Below are positions 58,601-64,000 of a stretch of DNA of 64,000 nucleotides, piece after piece. Every line of letters begins with the position of its first letter. Position 1 is the first letter of the stretch. A model generated the notes under the pieces. It was not told where the DNA came from. It was given only the letters and a program-made list of their open reading frames with translations, and made no database searches. The DNA is from Coleophoma eucalyptorum (taxonomy: Eukaryota > Ascomycota > Leotiomycetes > Helotiales > Dermateaceae), in contig JALRME010000004.1 of NCBI GenBank assembly GCA_026120035.1, forward strand, positions 1,550,001 through 1,614,000, written 5' to 3'. The translations under genes and the position numbers were made by a program.

Positions 58601-60385
58601 GGCACCTTTGATTTTTGACGGGTTTGTGGTAGATGTAGCCGTTGGATTCGTGTCGAGCTTTTGACTAACGTTGATAGTGAACAGGTCACCTCGACTTGAA
58701 AGGGCCGCGATGATGTCGCCACCAGAAGTTATGGAAGAAATATGATTGGAGACACCTTCGTACCTAGTTGTGAGAGCTGTGCTTCTGAGCTCGTAGTTTG
58801 TAAAGCTGTCGTGTAGAGGGAATTTGACAATATTATAGCCATAATTTGTGAAGACGCATACGGTATGATTGGCGAGCAAACATGTTGTGGCTCTGGAAAT
58901 GGCGGATACCATCACGATGGGAGACTTGAAAAGAGAAGCTGCAACCTTTCTTGGTATAGGTTGTGCTTCCAATGATCTTGAGTCCGAGTCCATCAAGCCT
59001 AGTTGTCCTTCATTCTTGCCCCAGGTATAAAGCGAAGTAGTAGTGTGCGCGACAGAGTGGATTGCGGATGCAGCCACACCAATGATAAGCTCTCTTTTCA
59101 GAGGACCAAATATTTGACGTGGTGTATTGCACATTGGCTCCTCATCCTGCAAGCTGGGTCTCGGAAGGTTATAACCCAATTGACCAAAGGTGTTAGTACC
59201 CCATGCAAAGATTTCTCCTTCCGAGTCTACTGCCAATGTATGATTTTGACCCAAGGCCACGTTGACAATCTTCTTACCAGCTAATGCACCTTGTTCAATA
59301 CAGACATAGTTGAACCTTGTCATATCATCACCAGTTCCGAGACGGCCACCGGGTCCAAAACCACACATGTATAGATTGGACTCCGGGTCCGTGGTTAAGA
59401 TAGCGCTGTGTAATTTCGAAAGCGCAACATCTTGGATCAAGATAGGGCGGTTCTGAATCAAAGAAGGAAGATCAGCCACGGTTTTCGGGATGACATTGAC
59501 ATCATGAAGCGCCTCAGCAGTGCCCTGCAAAGATTCTACATGTTCCTGATAGAATCTGAAAAGTAGATGATCTGGTCTTTTCAGCATGATCTTCTCAGGA
59601 TGTTGGCGATCATCCTCGTCTCCGAAGCCTAAGGTAAGGTTTTTATTACTACCAAAGGCGAAGAGTTCATCGCCGTCAATACTGAAATGAGACTTGATGT
59701 TACTTGAATCAACAGCTCCCATCACCGACTCTGCTTCCTCTTCCTCAGAACCGTCATCAGACTCTTCCGTTTGGCGTCGGTGCTGTAAAGTACGCCTAGC
59801 AATGGTCGAGTTGTAAACATCAAACGGACTATTGCCTTCATGGTCCTTGACTTTGATCACAGATGTTCCTGATTTGGAGCTTGAATTTCCTAACGGAACG
59901 CTCGGACTTGTGGCATCGCGGTTGATAATCGCTCGAGCAATCGAAGTATGGCCGAAGTAAAGAGCTCTATGCAATGCTGTCCAACCACTCTCCGTATCTT
60001 GCACATACAGATCGATCAGTGGATGTTCAATCAGAGCCATGGCAAAGCTTGATGCATTCTCGGAGACAGAAGAACAAGCGCGATGGAGCACTGTAAGCCC
60101 TGCGTAGTCTCTGCTATTTATATCTGCCCGGGTGAGAACTGCATTCCCAGATTTGTGCATATTCTGCATTCCGGCTTGACCAGAAGCCTTCCGATGCTTC
60201 AGCAGATTCCCAGGTGATGTTCCAATCCGTCCTGGACTTCCAACGCTTCCCAAACTGTTTGCATGTGTCATTCCTCCATTATGAGCTTTGGGTGTATATT
60301 GGGCGCTTTGGTTGGTATTCGCCAACAGGCGCCGAAATCGTTCGACATCATCCTCAAGATAGTATTTCCAAAGAAGATTACTCAT
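55691..60385 (-). CDS. ankyrin-RCC1-BTB-BTB protein (IBTK-like)
   Basis: Single exon, 1564 residues, from ATG 60385 (MSNLLWKYYLEDDVERFRRL). Domains in order: ankyrin repeats, about 86-158 (DYAGLTVLHRACSS, SGWTALHRALYFGHTSIARA); RCC1 blades, about 232-465 and beyond (GDELFAFGSNKNLTLGFGDE, CGFGPGGRLGTGDD, FAWGTNTFGQLGYN, YTWGKNEGQLG); BTB 1 near 767-880 (YDVQICTNVSDTKIPVHEFI); BTB 2 near 915-1060 (DTIIELEDEEEMVVHSALLC); a disordered tail with Lys/Gln-rich helix; and a C-terminal RGG box (GRGKVGSRGRGGRVGRG). This order matches animal IBTK, a CUL3 substrate adaptor; a CUL3 adaptor role here is inference. A 4.7 kb intronless frame is unusual beside its intron-rich neighbours. Confidence 0.9.
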   Translation of the reverse strand: MSNLLWKYYLEDDVERFRRLLANTNQSAQYTPKAHNGGMTHANSLGSVGSPGRIGTSPGNLLKHRKASGQAGMQNMHKSGNAVLTRADINSRDYAGLTVLHRACSSVSENASSFAMALIEHPLIDLYVQDTESGWTALHRALYFGHTSIARAIINRDATSPSVPLGNSSSKSGTSVIKVKDHEGNSPFDVYNSTIARRTLQHRRQTEESDDGSEEEEAESVMGAVDSSNIKSHFSIDGDELFAFGSNKNLTLGFGDEDDRQHPEKIMLKRPDHLLFRFYQEHVESLQGTAEALHDVNVIPKTVADLPSLIQNRPILIQDVALSKLHSAILTTDPESNLYMCGFGPGGRLGTGDDMTRFNYVCIEQGALAGKKIVNVALGQNHTLAVDSEGEIFAWGTNTFGQLGYNLPRPSLQDEEPMCNTPRQIFGPLKRELIIGVAASAIHSVAHTTTSLYTWGKNEGQLGLMDSDSRSLEAQPIPRKVAASLFKSPIVMVSAISRATTCLLANHTVCVFTNYGYNIVKFPLHDSFTNYELRSTALTTRYEGVSNHISSITSGGDIIAALSSRGDLFTINVSQKLDTNPTATSTTNPSKIKGALSAPQRVWSLRKGNWDGINSVGVAENGSVIVCTKAGAVWRRIKRTKIKDTLTSCGDFSKKDFKFQRVPGLTKVAAVRSNPFGVYAAIRKDCDVTKTQVLLDDKTLWDDVAPMLCLRDMTPSEALMENSDAPRFWVPALPKEHINPLKRAILTSPDVERDVDHHLSGLQISEEGYDVQICTNVSDTKIPVHEFILSARSPVLREALGRYRRTGESTVSDLFIIEAGENEMARIIFHGLDILTIINLVIYVYTDAVVDVWHFTHHFPSMAFRFRQVRTELMRSAAHLKLVKLETAARLMSEPEPIMDEDLALAVQSPDFLEDGDTIIELEDEEEMVVHSALLCQRCPFFEGLFKGRARGQWLAGRRQEDSKVRIDLKHIEPSTFQLVLHYIYSDCGPELFDDVVSEDIDEFCDLVLDVMAVANELMLDRLSQICQQVMGRFVNTRNVCNLLNAVAPCSVTEFKDAGLEYICLQLESMLENRLLDDLDADLLYELDEIVRGNQLNCLPFAKSGRSELLLHEKYPSLAGDIDEERQRRIRDMTFRMNLKDEDSRLSSSFRTRVGSLDDVAFGSPSQDKARRKSKATRNAPFSPSIQPKDLGTDLMFDMDDEEGLGSVSAASPPRRSLEFKNSPKAGDASPRPAWGELPTKPIALQAQSPISSLPPRFTPSAESPDLNTQPKNWSFPVLPSSKLDMRDIMAQTPSNRTSSLSMSLSAEKSKAEASRKAAPQKMSQKERKKQQALQQAALQPRITVDKASDGKPSSPWQVAKGAKTSLKDVLEPKPASLEPPKVAGPAPIQALPHRRTASPDTRFAGQRRTVSSTSPSASQKSTPGPSRATSDSALGARMPLMAQSKSYVSPAAKAEPSLQLSLADIIGQQRREQEVIKEAVAKRSLQEIQEEQAFQEWWDQESKRAQEEEAASKARAIASTSKASNGGGRGKVGSRGRGGRVGRGDARGRGRGKGQEKMSSNGQ

Positions 60386-61915
60386 GTGTTGTGAAGTGTG
60401 GCAAGAGGAATATCTTCCGGTCACTTCAGCTACACCTCGCTGTGACCTCAACGGGACACGGCGTTTTTAAAGGTGTTTGAAGTGCAGGAAGATTCCTGGG
60501 GAAAGAAGAGGAAAGAAAGACAACAATTCGGCCCCCTCCAACGAATTCGAATGATGAATCGCTTTTGGCGTCAGTCCGTAGATGTTGATCGCAAAAGGTA
60601 TGACGTTGCGATAAGGCGAGGCGCACAAGAATTTGCCAGTGCAGTAAGGCTCGTAGGGTATATAAAATGCTCGTGTGTGTTATATCGTAGGATAGACTAG
60701 ATGTTAATGCAACTATGGTCAGAATCAGGATGAGAGTAGTAGCAAGATAGAGGGCAAAGCTGCTCGCGCTGTCGTTGAAGCTCGAAGCCTTGTGCGAGGC
60801 GCGAGCCAATCAGCGACGCGCCCATTTTGAACGTGTCGAGATGATTGCTCAGGAATTCAGCCCTCTTGGTTATTGTTCCTTCACGTTGCATCTTAGTATA
60901 GATGTGTCCTTTGAGGAATGCTAACATGGCAGAAGCCTCTAAAGCGGTTGCCCTCCCCTTTATGCTGTACACTGCTGTCTTCTGTGCCTCAACGTGGCCA
61001 GTGGCGGTGTGATTAATGGTGCAGCAGTCCCACAACAGCAGCTCAGAGTAATGCAATTGATCGGATTAAGATACAATACCTATGCAAAGTGTAGTTTTAA
61101 GAGATTAGATCACCGAGTAGCAAAGCTAAGACATCATGAACAAAAAATAAAGACGCACTGTTTCGAGAGTATGTCGAGGCCAACTCAGTCTTTCGCTAGG
61201 CAAACTTCCCGTTTAGCCACTTTTGCTGCATAGGGCACTTTAGGCTGCTACGACTTCTCAAGGAGACGGCTGCCTTTGGAGCATTGCTGGAAACCATAGA
61301 GTCGTAAATGCAAGCTGAGGAGGAAGTAGAACACTAATTTAAGCAAGTTGAAGACACTCCACCAGAGAAATGATATATTCGCCTATCCACAAAATTCAAG
61401 ACCTAGACGCGCAAAAGCCAGCCTTTTCTAGAACACCAGAGGTATCACAGGCCCTAATTGCTCGCCCTAAACCTATTCAATTCCATTCAATCTTGGGAAA
61501 GAAACAAAGAAGAACACCGCGTTTGGTATATATGTGTCCCCCACAGAATATCTTCGATGAAGACTGAAAAGTAGGCAGAAAGGAAAGGCATTGTTTAGGG
61601 AGTCGTAGCAAAATGATCCTTTTCCCCCTCTGCAACCACCTATACTGTTCCTTCTCCTTGGCAAGATAGAGCTCTGTGAGGTAGGTAAACCTTCTCTGCC
61701 TCTCCATTTTAACGCCGAAAGATTCCATCATGATAAAGTCAAGACGCGCCACTCCTACGTAATGTTATGATTGTGTGCTCATGCAACTATGCAATCCGTA
61801 TCATACTGCGTATCTGTGAGAAGAGTATCGTAAATGTTGTAGAATGTATGAAGTGTGAAATGCAGTCCTTCTGCTTTGCTGTGCCATATTGTTATGTTGC
61901 TTTGCTTAAACAACT
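60386..61915. other. 1.5 kb intergenic
   Basis: Promoter of the IBTK-like gene and 3' flank of ATG13. No gene or RNA recognised. Confidence 0.5.
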
Positions 61916-64000
61916 TCACCACCCTCGTCGACTACCTCTGCGGCTGCTAGATCCAGAATCCCCTCCTCGAGGATTGTCACCTATGTTTCCAATGCCTCTT
62001 AATTCTTCAATACTTCGTCTTGACTGATGCATGTCAGACATGTCAAAGAGGAGAGGTTCATCGTCCGCCTCGTATACCCCGGCAGTACGGCCAGAGCTAT
62101 GTCTGCCAGTGCCTCTTTCGCTAGTGCCACTTCCACTTCCTCTATCCATCAAGCTTGAAAAAGAGCCTGTTTGAGGAGGGGTGACACCACGTCCACCAAT
62201 GCGGCCGAGTCTTGCTCGATAAGGGGAGTTTGTTGAACCAACTGAGAGGCCACGCGGAACCTGTGGCACATCTGACTCTTGACCTTCTAGCGAGGATGAT
62301 GCTTGGCGAGACATTGGAGTGGAAGATCCGGAAATGTGAGGAGCAGGCTGAAGCAGGCGAGATGGGGAAGGTGAAGATACAGAAGCTACATTTTCTGACG
62401 TTTGGCCAATACCTAAGAGTGCACTTAAGCTCGGCGGTTCACGGTCATCCGCTCCAAGACTGATACTCCTGTGCGGGCCAAATGGCACATCTCCCAAGTC
62501 ATCATCCACGACTGCAGCTCTGTGTCTTTGTGCGACTGAGCTAGATCTTCGCGTATGTTGATAATATGGCCTTGGAGACGTTGGAATATCAATTGCATTC
62601 GTGGCGAGCTCGTTTGTTGAGTCATCGTCTGCTACATCCTCCAATCTAGGCTCCGGATCCCGGTTTCGATGACTCAGTGTACGAGTATGTGCATACGTCT
62701 GAGAATATTCTGCTATAGAATTAGCGCTCAGTCGAGACGGTATAGCTGGTGTATGAGGTGTATGTGGCGAAACAGGTTTTCCTGGCGAAGAAGAAACGGA
62801 CATCGATGTTGCTGCTACCATAGGTGGTACACTTGACAGCTGTCGACTCGATGAGCTAGAAGATCGGTGTAATGCGGTTGATGACGACATGGATTCTGTA
62901 AGTGCATTATTTGATTCTCGCATCATTTGGAACTTTGACAATTGAGCACTTGTTCGCTTAGTTGAAGCCTCGCCCGAAGGTTCGAAGCTCTGAAGTGTCT
63001 TCTTGCTATCCAATAATTTCAGGAATTCCGATATGTTATCATCGTCGGTCTGCAATGAACCAGAACTTCCACCTGCTCCGGTGTCCGCTAGAATTCCAGA
63101 GCCGGGTTGGGCAGAAGCTGAGGAAAAGCTTTGCTTTCCACTGCTGTTTTGGTCGTCGTCCACAAATTTACTGGTTCCACCAAAGGATGATCTACCTCGG
63201 CGATGCGTGAAGCTACTACTATAGCGACTGAGTGGTGTAGGCTTTGGTGAGCTTGAAGTAGAGGGCACGATACTTTCAGGAACGACTGGGCCACCTCTTA
63301 ATGAAGCTGGCATCCCTGCTGTCAAGGAGGAGCGATTTCGTGCCTGTGCCAGAGCACTGATTCCAGACGTTCGAGGTAACGACTGAGGTGATTGGGGGAG
63401 ATCCACTCCATGCAGTAAAGGATTCCCGCGCCCAGGTGAAGATGATAATGAACCTGCTTTAAATGGCTGGAATGATAGCGAGGGACGTCTTGCCATGTTA
63501 AGGCCTTCAAGAGATCGCAGTGAAGCTCTTGAAGTCTGCATTGGTCTTGTTCGGGGTACAGAGTCTGCTGGTGAGGAGCCATCGTCCGATCCCATAGTCT
63601 TAGCTGCTCGCAACGCTGAGATTGGGCTTGATCCCAGAGGAGGTGCAGCACCATGAAATGTGGACAAGCTACCATATGCCTGCCCTGGTTCCGCATCCTC
63701 CGGACGGTGGCGATGTGCAGGCAATGATCCGACTTCAGTCTTGGAGTTGCTGCGCTGAATGTTACCTTTGGTTGCTAACGAAGGCTGGAAGAAGTGCTCA
63801 TCAGCACCCATGAACCTTGAGCTCAAAAGCGCTTCAGAGTCATCCACACGGAAATTGCAATCATTTCGGTAGGATACCTCAGCGGAAAATTGCCCTACAG
63901 GAGTGTCCGTTGTCCCAACAAGGTATTGTGTTATGACAGGGCTAGAACTCTCATACAATGGTACAGTGAGCGCATCATAACGACTTGGCGTAGCTTCGCC
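61916..64000 (-). CDS. ATG13: autophagy protein Atg13 (partial, cut by window end)
   Basis: Open and in frame from 64000 down to the stop at 61916: 694 residues of the C-terminal part. The first about 70 residues finish the HORMA domain (VPLYESSSPVITQYLVGTT, VSYRNDCNFRVDDSEALLSS, GADEHFFQPSL). The rest is the long Ser-rich disordered tail, with the conserved element DDNISEFLKLLDSKKTLQSF at visible residues about 319-340 (Atg17/Atg1-interacting region in the family) and EPLLFDMSDM near the end. Atg13 is the regulatory scaffold of the Atg1 kinase complex that starts autophagy, dephosphorylated when TOR is off. The start codon and most of the HORMA domain lie outside the window. Confidence 0.9.
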   Translation of the reverse strand, partial: GEATPSRYDALTVPLYESSSPVITQYLVGTTDTPVGQFSAEVSYRNDCNFRVDDSEALLSSRFMGADEHFFQPSLATKGNIQRSNSKTEVGSLPAHRHRPEDAEPGQAYGSLSTFHGAAPPLGSSPISALRAAKTMGSDDGSSPADSVPRTRPMQTSRASLRSLEGLNMARRPSLSFQPFKAGSLSSSPGRGNPLLHGVDLPQSPQSLPRTSGISALAQARNRSSLTAGMPASLRGGPVVPESIVPSTSSSPKPTPLSRYSSSFTHRRGRSSFGGTSKFVDDDQNSSGKQSFSSASAQPGSGILADTGAGGSSGSLQTDDDNISEFLKLLDSKKTLQSFEPSGEASTKRTSAQLSKFQMMRESNNALTESMSSSTALHRSSSSSSRQLSSVPPMVAATSMSVSSSPGKPVSPHTPHTPAIPSRLSANSIAEYSQTYAHTRTLSHRNRDPEPRLEDVADDDSTNELATNAIDIPTSPRPYYQHTRRSSSVAQRHRAAVVDDDLGDVPFGPHRSISLGADDREPPSLSALLGIGQTSENVASVSSPSPSRLLQPAPHISGSSTPMSRQASSSLEGQESDVPQVPRGLSVGSTNSPYRARLGRIGGRGVTPPQTGSFSSLMDRGSGSGTSERGTGRHSSGRTAGVYEADDEPLLFDMSDMHQSRRSIEELRGIGNIGDNPRGGDSGSSSRRGSRRGW

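Noticed and set aside
1..64000. CRISPR arrays, transposons, rRNA/tRNA genes, toxin or viral genes
   Set aside because: Looked for spaced direct repeats, long terminal or inverted repeats, transposase/reverse-transcriptase motifs and tRNA arms; none found.

Overview
The window looks like nuclear DNA of a filamentous ascomycete (Pezizomycotina; a Leotiomycetes/Helotiales origin is my inference from the overall feel of the proteins, not a computed result). The evidence is dense genes on both strands, mostly short spliceosomal introns (about 47-115 nt, a few 190-475 nt) with GTAAGT/GTATGT-type donors and CTAAC/CTGAC branch sites, and fungal-specific families: Zds1, a copper-fist factor, a Zn2Cys6 factor, a GPI-anchored GH72 glucanosyltransferase, and a two-subunit ATP-citrate lyase encoded by a head-to-head gene pair. 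No transposon, CRISPR, tRNA or rRNA is visible.

Layout. 0-12 kb: the 3' part of the window edge cuts a mitochondrial-type short-chain reductase (-), then ZDS1 (-), a 2.8 kb gene-free stretch, a secreted GH78 rhamnosidase-like enzyme (+) and a RING/TRAF-zinc-finger protein (-). 12-24 kb: SNARE SYN8 (+), a tiny mitochondrial protein (-), a conserved-looking unknown protein (-) preceded by 3.3 kb without genes, cyclin C SSN8 (-) divergent from the Ca-regulated ATP-Mg/Pi carrier SAL1 (+, eight exons). 24-31 kb: the mitochondrial SAM carrier PET8 (-) shares a 266 bp promoter with a nuclear-encoded bacterial-type tRNA(Ile)-lysidine synthase (+); then a GH72 Gel/Gas enzyme (-). 31-37 kb: ACL2 (-) and ACL1 (+), the two ATP-citrate lyase subunits, divergent around a CCAAT-containing control region and each with a leader intron. 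38-46.3 kb: DNA polymerase delta small subunit (-), a Zn2Cys6 regulator resembling Rgt1 (-), and a copper-fist regulator (-), the last with 3 kb of gene-free DNA upstream. 49-64 kb: a 106-residue membrane protein (-), a small SET protein (+), a nitrilase-family amidohydrolase (+), a 1564-residue ankyrin/RCC1/BTB/BTB protein (-), and the C-terminal two thirds of ATG13 (-), cut by the window end.

How they work together: five genes point to mitochondria (reductase of type II fatty acid synthesis, small presequence protein, SAL1, PET8, TilS), and ACL1/ACL2 turn exported citrate into cytosolic acetyl-CoA. I found no coherent secondary-metabolite, defence or mobile cluster. Gene models below were assembled by eye from reading frame plus splice signals; each junction quoted preserves frame, but none is confirmed by transcripts.
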